Shown: piece after piece, positions 32,763 through 40,579 of the stretch
Position numbering within the stretch: the first letter of the stretch is position 1
Layout of the letters: each line of letters starts with the position of its first letter
Origin: Bacteroides salyersiae WAL 10018 = DSM 18765 = JCM 12988
GTDB lineage: Bacteria > Bacteroidota > Bacteroidia > Bacteroidales > Bacteroidaceae
DNA: 64,000 nucleotides
Reading direction: 5' to 3'
Assembly: GCF_000381365.1 (NCBI RefSeq)
Contig: NZ_KB905467.1
Span: forward strand, 62,001 to 126,000
Notes under the pieces: model-generated
The model's input: only the letters and a program-made list of their open reading frames with translations
The model's database searches: none
Told to the model about the DNA's origin: nothing
Made by a program: the position numbers and the translations under genes

Positions 32763-33932
32763 ATGGAAAATAGTAAAAATGCTTCGTTATCGAAACTCGT
32801 CCCGGTGATGCTTTGTTTCTTTGTCATGGGATTTGTTGATCTTGTAGGGATTGCTTCTAACTATGTAAAGGCCGATTTGAACCTGACGGATTCTCAGGCA
32901 AATATCTTCCCTTCATTGGTGTTCTTTTGGTTCCTTATTTTCTCTGTGCCGACGGGCATGTTGATGAACCGTATCGGTCGTAAGAAAACCGTGTTACTTA
33001 GTTTGGTGATCACTTTTGCTTCTCTGCTTCTTCCGATTTTTGGAGACAGCTATCTGTTGATGCTTGTTTCATTTTCTCTGTTGGGCATTGGAAATGCCTT
33101 GATGCAGACTTCTCTGAATCCACTGCTTTCAACGATTGTCAGTGGTGAGAAATTGGCAAGCAGCCTTACTTTCGGGCAGTTTATAAAGGCTATCGCCTCT
33201 TTTCTTGCCCCTTATATTGCCATGTGGGGTGCTACACAAGTGATTCCGTCGTTCGGTCTGGGGTGGCGTGTATTGTTCCCCATTTATCTGATTATTTCCA
33301 TTGTTTCCATTCTGTTGCTGAATGGTACGAAGATCTCCGAAGAGATGGAGGAGGGAAAGCCGTCTACGTTCACTCAGTGTCTTGCTTTATTAGGGAAACC
33401 GTTCATTCTGCTTTCCTTTATCGGTATCATGTGTCATGTTGGTATTGATGTCGGTACGAATACTACCGCTCCAAAAATACTTATCGAGCGTTTAGGTATG
33501 ACGTTGGCCGATGCCGGTTTTGCTACCAGTCTGTATTTTATCTTTCGTACTATCGGTTGTTTACTCGGTTCGTTTATTCTGCGCAAGATGTCTCCTAAAA
33601 CGTTCTTTGCCATCAGCGTATTTTGTATGTTGGCGGCGATGGTGGGGCTGTTTGTTTTCCATGATCAGACCATGATTTATGTTTGCATTGCTCTTATCGG
33701 TTTCGGTAACTCGAATGTATTCTCCATTATTTTCTCTCAGGTATTACTTTACATGCCTAATAAGAAGAATGAAGTTTCCGGATTGATGATTATGGGACTT
33801 TTTGGTGGAACTATTTTCCCATTGGCAATGGGGCTTGCTTCCGATGCAGTGATGGGACAAAGCGGTGCGGTAGCGGTGATGACAGTCGGTGTTGTGTATC
33901 TTTTATACTATACCCTCCGCATCAAAAAGTAA
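32763..33932 (+). CDS. MFS sugar transporter (probable fructose permease)
   Basis: The 389-residue protein has about 12 hydrophobic segments in two halves, with the MFS loop motif GMLMNRIGRKK between helices 2 and 3 and the FucP-like start (MLCFFVMGFVDLVGIASNYVK region). It belongs to the fucose/glucose-galactose permease group common in Bacteroides. Between a periplasmic exo-fructanase and a fructokinase, fructose is the expected substrate; the corresponding gene in the B. thetaiotaomicron levan locus (BT1758) has the same place. The start at 32763 follows the long hairpin by 37 nt. Confidence 0.87.
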   Translation: MENSKNASLSKLVPVMLCFFVMGFVDLVGIASNYVKADLNLTDSQANIFPSLVFFWFLIFSVPTGMLMNRIGRKKTVLLSLVITFASLLLPIFGDSYLLMLVSFSLLGIGNALMQTSLNPLLSTIVSGEKLASSLTFGQFIKAIASFLAPYIAMWGATQVIPSFGLGWRVLFPIYLIISIVSILLLNGTKISEEMEEGKPSTFTQCLALLGKPFILLSFIGIMCHVGIDVGTNTTAPKILIERLGMTLADAGFATSLYFIFRTIGCLLGSFILRKMSPKTFFAISVFCMLAAMVGLFVFHDQTMIYVCIALIGFGNSNVFSIIFSQVLLYMPNKKNEVSGLMIMGLFGGTIFPLAMGLASDAVMGQSGAVAVMTVGVVYLLYYTLRIKK

Positions 33933-33938
33933 TTTCAA

Positions 33939-33967
33939 TCGTAAATCGTAAATTGTTAAATCGTAAA
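33939..33967 (+). repeat. Heptamer repeat TCGTAAA before fructokinase
   Basis: TCGTAAA occurs at 33939-33945, 33946-33952 and 33961-33967, with a degenerate copy between. The repeats fill the 45-nt gap between transporter and fructokinase genes and end 10 nt before the ATG, so they may affect ribosome access. Confidence 0.6.
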
Positions 33968-33977
33968 TAAAACAGGT

Positions 33978-34862
33978 ATGAATAACATAATAGTAGGAAT
34001 GGGTGAGGCACTTTGGGATGTGTTGCCCGAAGGAAAGAAAATAGGGGGGGCTCCGGCGAATTTCGCTTACCATGTATCACAATTCGGTTTCGACAGCCGT
34101 GTAGTGAGTGCTGTCGGTAATGATGATTTGGGTGATGAGATTCTGAAAGTATTTAAGGAAAAGCAGTTGAAACATCAGTTGCAGACAGTGAATTATCCTA
34201 CCGGAACTGTGCAGGTGACATTGGATGACAACGGTATTCCCTGCTATGATATTAAGGAAGGGGTAGCTTGGGATAACATTCCATTTACAGATGATTTGAA
34301 ACGGCTGGCATTAAGTACTCGTGCTGTATGCTTCGGTTCGTTGGCCCAGCGCAATGAAGTGAGCCGCACTTCGATCAATCGCTTTCTCGATACCATGCCC
34401 GATGGTGAAGGACAATTGAAAATATTCGATATCAATCTTCGGCAGGGATTCTTTACCAAAGACATTATCCGTGATTCCTGTCAGCGTTGCAATGTATTGA
34501 AAATTAATGATGAAGAATTGGTGGCTATCAGCCGATTGTTTGGTTATCCCGGCATTGATCTTCAAGACAAATGTTGGATTTTGCTGGCTAAGTATAATCT
34601 GAAAATGTTGATTCTCACCTGTGGAACAAACGGTAGTTATGTTTTTACTCCGGGAGTCGTTTCTTTCCAGGAAACCCCTAAAGTACCGGTAGCAGATACA
34701 GTAGGTGCAGGTGACTCTTTTACCGCGACCTTTACCGCAGCTTTATTAAAAGGGAAAAGTGTGCCCGAAGCTCATAAACTGGCGGTAGAAGTTTCTGCAT
34801 ATGTTTGTACTCAGAGTGGTGCCATGCCGGAACTTCCACAGGTTTTAAAAGATAAATTATAG
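33978..34862 (+). CDS. PfkB-family fructokinase
   Basis: The 294-residue protein shows the PfkB sugar-kinase fold: MGEALWDVLPEGKKIGGAPA at the start with the substrate-contacting GGAPANFAYH, VVSAVGNDDLGDEIL, KIFDINLRQGFF, and the C-terminal signature DTVGAGDSFTATF with catalytic base D246. It should phosphorylate imported fructose to fructose-6-phosphate in the cytoplasm, completing the pathway. The gene is the last of the fructan locus, 45 nt after the transporter. BT1757 holds the same position in B. thetaiotaomicron. Confidence 0.93.
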   Translation: MNNIIVGMGEALWDVLPEGKKIGGAPANFAYHVSQFGFDSRVVSAVGNDDLGDEILKVFKEKQLKHQLQTVNYPTGTVQVTLDDNGIPCYDIKEGVAWDNIPFTDDLKRLALSTRAVCFGSLAQRNEVSRTSINRFLDTMPDGEGQLKIFDINLRQGFFTKDIIRDSCQRCNVLKINDEELVAISRLFGYPGIDLQDKCWILLAKYNLKMLILTCGTNGSYVFTPGVVSFQETPKVPVADTVGAGDSFTATFTAALLKGKSVPEAHKLAVEVSAYVCTQSGAMPELPQVLKDKL

Positions 34863-35222
34863 GATAAGATATAAATGAATTGTGTCGTGATTTGAGAATG
34901 TTCGAATCTGACGAATGAAAGGAAGAAAGGTTGGTTTTGGTAAGGAAAAAGTAATACAAATTAGGTTGTTTGTAAAAGGTTGGTTTTCAATAGGTTGGTA
35001 AACTTGCTTTTTTCTCGTAGAGTTTCGGGTCGTTCCTCGTAGAGGAAGGTTCTGTTTCTCTACGAGGAACGGGGCAAGTCTCTACGAGAAAAATCCTGTT
35101 CGTTTATAATCTTTTACAGTAGTAGAAAGTTTATAGAAAAGAGAATTCTCTTATTATGAAAAATAAGCCAATAATGTATATCTTTTTCCCTTTTTAATTA
35201 GGAACATATACTATCTTCTTTT
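34863..35222. other. Intergenic region after the fructan locus
   Basis: This 360-nt gap between fructokinase and a minus-strand small gene contains one strong structure, the nested inverted repeat at 35008-35093. No coding signal was found. The sensor gene that follows the fructokinase in B. thetaiotaomicron is not here. Confidence 0.6.
35008..35093. repeat. Nested inverted repeat with four CTCGTAGAG copies
   Basis: Outer arms TTTTCTCGTAGAG (within 35008-35022) and CTCTACGAGAAAA (35080-35093), and inner arms CGTTCCTCGTAGAG (35031-35044) and CTCTACGAGGAACG (35058-35071), are perfect complements. An 8-nt segment separates inner from outer arm on each side, and the central loop is 13 nt. The 9-mer CTCGTAGAG thus occurs twice in each orientation. 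The flanking T and A runs permit a terminator role for the fructan transcript. Confidence 0.85.
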
Positions 35223-35432
35223 TTAGTCCAGATCCTCCTTAATTACTTCATCAATTTCCTTGATACGTTTCTCCCGTTCTTTTTTGGATTTTACTTTTTG
35301 ATCTTTGTATCCGGTATCTGTACGTTCGGAAACCTCTTCACTCCATTCTTCGAATTTGTCTATTGCCGGTCGCCCGTTCGGGTCGATGTTCTCTTCGGCA
35401 ATCGGGGCATTTCTGTTAATCATATCATCCAT
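35223..35432 (-). CDS. Small charged hypothetical protein (69 aa)
   Basis: The product is strongly charged: an N-terminal MDDMINRNAPIAEENIDPNG and a Lys/Glu-rich helical tail (KVKSKKEREKRIKEIDEV). Such short acidic/basic proteins are frequent in Bacteroides genomes and have no known function. Support comes from composition unlike a random frame and from a TATCTTTG element upstream on the same strand. It has no signal peptide. Confidence 0.6.
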   Translation of the reverse strand: MDDMINRNAPIAEENIDPNGRPAIDKFEEWSEEVSERTDTGYKDQKVKSKKEREKRIKEIDEVIKEDLD

Positions 35433-35527
35433 AACATTTTTGTTTTAATGGTTTGTATGATATACACACTGATGATGAAAAAGTTCCCGGTATCTGTTCT
35501 TTTTCATAATCATTCACAGAAAGCACG

Positions 35528-35535
35528 CAAAGATA
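35528..35535 (-). promoter_or_regulatory. Predicted -7 promoter element (TATCTTTG) for the small gene
   Basis: The minus-strand TATCTTTG would give a leader of about 90 nt before the 69-aa gene. No clear -33 box is present. Confidence 0.4.
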
Positions 35536-35624
35536 AATTTCTTTTGCGATTCATTGTATTATTGCGCCTATACACCAATATTTGCCAGCTAAAAAATAAA
35601 AAGTACCAATTCGACTTCTTATAA

Positions 35625-36285
35625 TACACTACTTTAGCATTTGATATTACTATTATCACCGGTGATTCCGGATTTATTTCCATTGGTGGTAAACAGTACG
35701 CTCTTTGTCAAGGAGATGTTGTTTTTTTCAATACCGGGAGAGGTTCGGGCATGGGACAAAAGTCATCTTCCACAAGGCTATGCACTTATTTTTGAGGAAG
35801 AGTTTTTGATTTCATTCTTTAATGATCCTTCCTTCATGCAAAATCTCTCTTACTTTAATCGAAACAGGGCATCTGCTAAAATGGATATTATTGATATCTA
35901 TACCCGGATTGATAGCTTGGTTCGTAATATTATTGTCGAAATTAATAATGAACAATCAAGAGATGAACATATTTTACGTGCTCTACTCTATGAAATGCTG
36001 ATGTTTTTGAATCGGGAATATTTGAAAAGTAATGCAGGGATTGAGGAGAATTCACGTCACAGGCATATAGATCGTTTTATGAAATTGGTGGATGAGAATT
36101 TCAGAACCCACCATGATACGAAATATTATGCGGATAGATTGTGTATAACCCCTAATTATTTGAATGAAGTCGTTCAACAAGAAATGAAAATCAGTCCTAA
36201 GTGCTACATTCCTTTCTTTGATTCTTATTGTATGATTTCTCTTTCCTCTTCCTACTTTTGTGTTATCTATAAATTAAAAGAATAA
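35625..36285 (+). pseudogene. Degenerate AraC-family transcription regulator
   Basis: Two frames together encode a broken AraC-type regulator. The first (from 35625, no start codon) reads FDITIITGDSGFISIGGKQ then GDVVFF, typical of the N-terminal cupin domain. At a T7 run (35742-35748 region) the sense continues in another frame as SIPGEVRAWDKSHLPQGYAL and on to helices with HRHIDRFMKLVDENFRTHH and YYADRLCITPNYLNEVVQQ, the first DNA-binding helix pair. The second helix-turn-helix is missing: after EMKISPK the sequence turns into unrelated residues and stops. The gene therefore lacks its N-terminus and C-terminus and carries a frameshift. It marks a decayed junction between the two utilisation loci. 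Confidence 0.75.
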
Positions 36286-36289
36286 AAAG

Positions 36290-36709
36290 ATGAAAGAGGT
36301 AGAAAAAACGATTGGTAAGCTGATTGATCATCAGAAAATAGCTTTTATTGGTTCCATCGATGTGGATGGTTATCCAAATATGAAAGCAATGTTGACACCC
36401 CGAAAACGTGAGGGGATACGCACCCTTTATTTTACGGCTAACACATCTTCCATGCGAGTCAGTCAATTTTTAAAGGACAATCGTTCCTGCCTTTATTTTT
36501 GCGACCGTCGTTTTTTTCGAGGGGTGATGTTGAAAGGTACGATGGAAGTATTAACGGATAATGAGCCTAAAGAGTTGATATGGGAAGAGGGCGATACGAT
36601 GTATTACAAAGAAGGAGTCACTGATCCGGATTATTACGTTTTAAGGTTTACGGCAACCAGTGGGAGGTACTACAGCAGTTTTAAATCAGAAAACTTTGCT
36701 GTTGAGTAG
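36290..36709 (+). CDS. Pyridoxamine 5'-phosphate oxidase-like flavin-binding protein
   Basis: The 139-residue protein has the split-barrel fold of PNPOx-like proteins: QKIAFIGSIDVDGYPNMKAM near the start, LYFTANTSSMRVSQFLKDN, SCLYFCDRRFFRGVMLKGTM and YYVLRFTATSGRYY. It is close to the general-stress-protein-26 group of small FMN/F420-type proteins, so a flavin- or heme-binding reductase is likely; no specific reaction can be stated. It follows the AraC-type remnant by 4 nt and may once have been its target. Confidence 0.82.
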   Translation: MKEVEKTIGKLIDHQKIAFIGSIDVDGYPNMKAMLTPRKREGIRTLYFTANTSSMRVSQFLKDNRSCLYFCDRRFFRGVMLKGTMEVLTDNEPKELIWEEGDTMYYKEGVTDPDYYVLRFTATSGRYYSSFKSENFAVE

Positions 36710-36800
36710 TCTGGCGGTTTATGCTGTTTTTAATTGGTGGATGAATAGAACTTATAGGTAAATTGTTTGAGTACGGTTTAGTTCTTTCATAAATTAGAGA

Positions 36801-36847
36801 AACTGTGCCAACAAAGTATATTATTCATATCTTCTATTGACACAGTT
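36801..36847. terminator. Inverted repeat between convergent genes
   Basis: AACTGTGCCA (36801-36810) and TGACACAGTT (36838-36847) can pair with one mismatch around a 27-nt loop. It lies between the PNPOx-like gene and the convergent sulfatase and is a possible weak terminator. Confidence 0.45.
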
Positions 36848-36876
36848 GTACTAATATGTTTGGAGAGAGAAGAAAA

Positions 36877-38517
36877 TTATGCTCCTGCTACACGTGGCAT
36901 TAACACAGGTTCTGCTTTCATTCTCGATTGTAATGCTTTAAGCAATAATTCTGTTTTTATGTCCTTGTATTTTTCGTCATTCCAAAGGTTTATTAATTCG
37001 TTTGGATCATTTTTCAGATCAAACAATTCTCCTTCGTTACTATTCATATCGAAAGCCAGCTTATAATGCTTGTCTATATAAGTACAAACATAAAATTTCG
37101 TCATTTGGAAACGGTTTTCCACAATTACATGATCCCGAATCTCTTTTTTATTTCCCATAAATACATCTGTTTGATCTATGCCTGTCATACATCTGGGAAT
37201 TTTTTTACCTGCCATTCCTAAGATAGTAGGTGCAATATCCACTAATGAGATAAGTGCCTGGCTTCGTACACCTTGTGGCATTTTACCTTTATAGGAAGCT
37301 ATAAATGGAATTTTGACTGCATCTTCGTAATCGAATACTCCTTTACCTACCAAACCGTGATGTCCGATAAATGCCCCATGATCTGTGGTGAATATGATTA
37401 AAGTATTGTCTATTTGTCCGTTTTCTTCCAGATGGTCCAGTATTTTTCCTATATAGTGATCCATCATGGAAACCATTCCATAATAAATCGCTTTGTTTTG
37501 CTGGAGTTTTTCTTTTGTCCATCGATGCTGTGCAATGCCATGTACCGGATAAGACGGGTTGCCTTCTGCCCAAATAGATTTGTCCGGATTCTCTTCCCGA
37601 GTCACCCTATAATGGAGTGGCATGTCAGAGATGTCGTCATTTACAGTTTCTGGAATATCCATATCTTCTGGTTTATACATAGATGCCCAGGGTTCAGGAA
37701 TCAAATATGGGTTATGGGGATCAAAGAAACTGGCCCAAAGCATGAAGGGTTTATCCCCCTTTTTGTATTGGTCAAGAAGGGCAATGCAACGTTCTGCAAT
37801 CCAAGCGTCGGTATGATATTTTTCTGGCATTTTCCACGCTCCGTATTGTCCTTTCGGGGCATTTCCCGTAGGAGTACGATACCAATCTCTCCATTTTTCT
37901 CCTACCTGATTTTGTAACCATATGGCATAATGTTGCCCTACATGAGGTTCATCAGCATGGTTTCTGGCCAATTCTACATGGTCGAATCCATAGAATGGAC
38001 CATAAAATTCTTTCCAAAAGTCGAAATCTTGTAGAATCGGATACGCTTCGGCAGACGGATATTCGGCAGTTCCTCCGAGAGGTTGAAAATGGGCTTTTCC
38101 GATAAGCGCTGTTTCATATCCGCATTCGGATAAGCAATCGCCTATACATAATTCCGTTTCAGGCAGTTTTGTACCAAGAGCGTAAGCACCGTGTTGACTT
38201 GGATAACGCCCTGTGATAATTGAAGCCCGTGAAGGAGTGCTTACCGGATTGCAAGTGTAGGCTTTATCGAAAATGACTCCTTTACTTGCCAATCTGTCCA
38301 GATTAGGAGTTTTACATTTAGGATCATTATATCCCATTGCCATCCAGTGATGCTGATCACTGGTAATAAGAAGTATGTTTGGAGAATCTTTCGATATTTT
38401 ACAATTTTCGTATTCGCCATAGTACTTTTTATACGCTTCATTAAGTTCGGAAGACTGAGCTACGACCAGTTGAGGGAGTAGGATAGTCGCATTTAAAAGC
38501 AACGTTTTTTTTGTCAT
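36877..38517 (-). CDS. S1-family sulfatase (Ser-type), exported
   Basis: The 546-residue enzyme has a signal peptide (ending LVVAQ), the alkaline-phosphatase-like fold start SPNILLITSDQHHWMAMG with the metal ligand Asp, and the S-x-P-S-R maturation motif at S93 (VSTPSRASIITGR), the serine converted to formylglycine by an anaerobic sulfatase-maturating enzyme encoded elsewhere. LIGKAHFQPL supplies the Lys/His pair and IIFTTDHGAFIGHHGLVGKG the second metal site. It is the last gene of the minus-strand unit HTCS, GH42/167-like, sulfatase, 15 nt after the GH gene. It should remove a sulfate ester from a galactose-type sugar in the periplasm; the exact carbon cannot be read. Confidence 0.92.
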   Translation of the reverse strand: MTKKTLLLNATILLPQLVVAQSSELNEAYKKYYGEYENCKISKDSPNILLITSDQHHWMAMGYNDPKCKTPNLDRLASKGVIFDKAYTCNPVSTPSRASIITGRYPSQHGAYALGTKLPETELCIGDCLSECGYETALIGKAHFQPLGGTAEYPSAEAYPILQDFDFWKEFYGPFYGFDHVELARNHADEPHVGQHYAIWLQNQVGEKWRDWYRTPTGNAPKGQYGAWKMPEKYHTDAWIAERCIALLDQYKKGDKPFMLWASFFDPHNPYLIPEPWASMYKPEDMDIPETVNDDISDMPLHYRVTREENPDKSIWAEGNPSYPVHGIAQHRWTKEKLQQNKAIYYGMVSMMDHYIGKILDHLEENGQIDNTLIIFTTDHGAFIGHHGLVGKGVFDYEDAVKIPFIASYKGKMPQGVRSQALISLVDIAPTILGMAGKKIPRCMTGIDQTDVFMGNKKEIRDHVIVENRFQMTKFYVCTYIDKHYKLAFDMNSNEGELFDLKNDPNELINLWNDEKYKDIKTELLLKALQSRMKAEPVLMPRVAGA

Positions 38518-38532
38518 GAGTTATCGTTTTAA

Positions 38533-40554
38533 TTAATTATTTTTCCATTTGATTATTACAGTCTCTTCAGGTGATATCGTAAGCTTATTCGCTGTGGAAT
38601 GGGCATTTTTATTCGCAAACAAGATGAATGCTTTTCCTTTTCCTCCGACTATATCGACGGTTTGTACAGATGCGGATTTGTTAATAATAAGAGAATACAT
38701 CGTTCCGTTGCTCTTAAAACTTTTCATCATGACATCTTTATAATGCTTGTCGAAGTGAGGATTGTCATTAAGTATTTTATTGGGGAGTAAACTTACGGTG
38801 AGTTTTGATAATTCGGAGAAGTCCTTGGATTCACGTGCTCCTAATGCTATAGGTGAAGGAATCCAAAAGACCTTGCCTTTTCCATATTGATTGATACAAG
38901 CGATGCATTCTCCCTCCTTGTCCATTATAGGCGTAGCTTTTGAGGTTTCTATTGTTCCTTTCCACAAATGTGCAGGCAGTTTATAATTATCTTTCTCAAA
39001 ATCCAGACTAAATAAGTTTTCTTTTATTTTGTATTCGATAGGATAAGATCCGAAAAGATTTTCTAAAGCAAATCCACTGACCACTGTACTATGTGCTTGA
39101 TAATCATAATATCCCGTTAATCCATCCGCTATTAATGTTCCTCCTTTCTCAACAAATGATTCCAGTTGTTTAATGACCTTATTGTCCAATGCTATTTGGT
39201 GAGACAGAATGATGACTTGGTCGGTATAATCATTCAAAGAGAAATCAAACTCTTTGATCTCTTTGAAATTGGCTTGGAGGCCAGTTTCTGACAACGCTTC
39301 AAAATATGATAGAGGAGAACACATGACAGCTCCAATACTCCTGCCGTTTCCATTTAGTTTTCCTCTTGTTTGGGCCGCTTCAACCCACATTGATTCGTGA
39401 TTGTATAGAATTGAAATTCCACTGTTCAAAGTTTTGATGTTCGACATCATTTTTACGTTTTCTGTGATAAATTTTCCTATCGTTGCTGCGGCAATAAGTC
39501 TGTCCGATGATTTATTTTTGAAATTTATCATCGCCCATTCTCCCGCTTCCGCAGCAGTACTTCGAGCATTGAAACTCCAAAATATACCACCTTTGGCTTC
39601 TGTTGCAAAATTTATCCAAAGCCATTGTATTATTTCTTCCGCAGTAGGACAGAGTGGATTAGCTCCGCTATACAAATTGTTTCCTCCTTGAAGTTCGGTC
39701 ATCAGCCAAGGTAATTCTCCGGCACCGGAGCGAATTAACTCTGCGTTTGCCGACATCGCTACAGTATATGCTTTACGGGGGAAATATCCAAAATGCCAGC
39801 TTGCATGTGCCGACCCTCCTAAACTATTTAAGAAAGTACGCCATGTAGGAAAATCATATAGCCCGGATAACTTGAACACATTATGCGGATTAACATGCAA
39901 ATCATGTTGTTTGTCATAAAGTCGTACTTGGTTCGCTAACCAATTCAGATACCAATTGTGATAATCGATAATGAAGTTTTCTTTTTCAAAATTTAATACA
40001 GGATATCCTTTTTCGTTGTATTCTGAAAAATTGTGTTCTTTTTTCCAGTCCGAGAAACGTTCTTTAGTAAACGGTTCGTTAAAAGGTAAATTGGGTGTAC
40101 CTGGCTCATTGATTAAAACCCATGCAGCCAAATTTTTATATTGGGAGAAATGGGATACTACGTTTTTTATATAATCTTCCACTTCTTTTTGGTGCTCGCG
40201 TGAATGTGGAAATTTGAATCCTCCCACATCAGTAAACTCTGTATCAGGAAATAAGGTAGCATATACCTTTATATGATATTTGTCCGCTAACTTAAAAGCC
40301 CTATCAAACAGTGTAAAATCGTATGTACCACTTGGGGTTTTCATATACTTTCCGAACATACGGATCCGACAAGTGGTCATATTGCTTTCCGCGAGCAATT
40401 TGAACCATTGTTCTATTTGTTCCTGAGTTTGTCCGGGTTCGATAAAAATCTGCGCTCCGACAAAAGGAGTACTTTGTTTGCTTATTCTTTCCCCATAAGA
40501 GTTGATATAGGGGAATAACATCAAAAATAGAATTAAAAACGCTTTCTTTTGCAT
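38533..40554 (-). CDS. GH42/GH167-like exo-beta-galactosidase
   Basis: The 673-residue exported protein (signal MQKKAFLILFLMLFPYINSY) has an N-terminal (beta/alpha)8 barrel of clan GH-A. The acid/base glutamate is E150 in WVLINEPG and the nucleophile E287 in LPWLMTELQGG. After the barrel comes a GH42M-like domain (QVIILSHQIALDNKVIKQLE, KGGTLIADG) and a C-terminal beta domain. Its shape fits GH42-related families including GH167, which cut beta-neocarrabiose-type ends in carrageenan pathways. Removal of a terminal beta-galactose from a sulfated galactan oligosaccharide is the best guess. It is 25 nt downstream of the HTCS gene. Confidence 0.75.
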   Translation of the reverse strand: MQKKAFLILFLMLFPYINSYGERISKQSTPFVGAQIFIEPGQTQEQIEQWFKLLAESNMTTCRIRMFGKYMKTPSGTYDFTLFDRAFKLADKYHIKVYATLFPDTEFTDVGGFKFPHSREHQKEVEDYIKNVVSHFSQYKNLAAWVLINEPGTPNLPFNEPFTKERFSDWKKEHNFSEYNEKGYPVLNFEKENFIIDYHNWYLNWLANQVRLYDKQHDLHVNPHNVFKLSGLYDFPTWRTFLNSLGGSAHASWHFGYFPRKAYTVAMSANAELIRSGAGELPWLMTELQGGNNLYSGANPLCPTAEEIIQWLWINFATEAKGGIFWSFNARSTAAEAGEWAMINFKNKSSDRLIAAATIGKFITENVKMMSNIKTLNSGISILYNHESMWVEAAQTRGKLNGNGRSIGAVMCSPLSYFEALSETGLQANFKEIKEFDFSLNDYTDQVIILSHQIALDNKVIKQLESFVEKGGTLIADGLTGYYDYQAHSTVVSGFALENLFGSYPIEYKIKENLFSLDFEKDNYKLPAHLWKGTIETSKATPIMDKEGECIACINQYGKGKVFWIPSPIALGARESKDFSELSKLTVSLLPNKILNDNPHFDKHYKDVMMKSFKSNGTMYSLIINKSASVQTVDIVGGKGKAFILFANKNAHSTANKLTISPEETVIIKWKNN

Positions 40555-40579
40555 ACCTTGATTGATTATAATAATTATT

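Noticed and set aside
35641..36285. Intact 214-aa regulator
   Set aside because: Its first residues are out of frame with the recognisable cupin segment upstream, and the second DNA-binding helix-turn-helix is missing; it is a remnant.
34863..36876. Insertion element or integrative element boundary
   Set aside because: No transposase, integrase, terminal repeats with target duplication or tRNA gene was found; only decayed genes and hairpins are seen.
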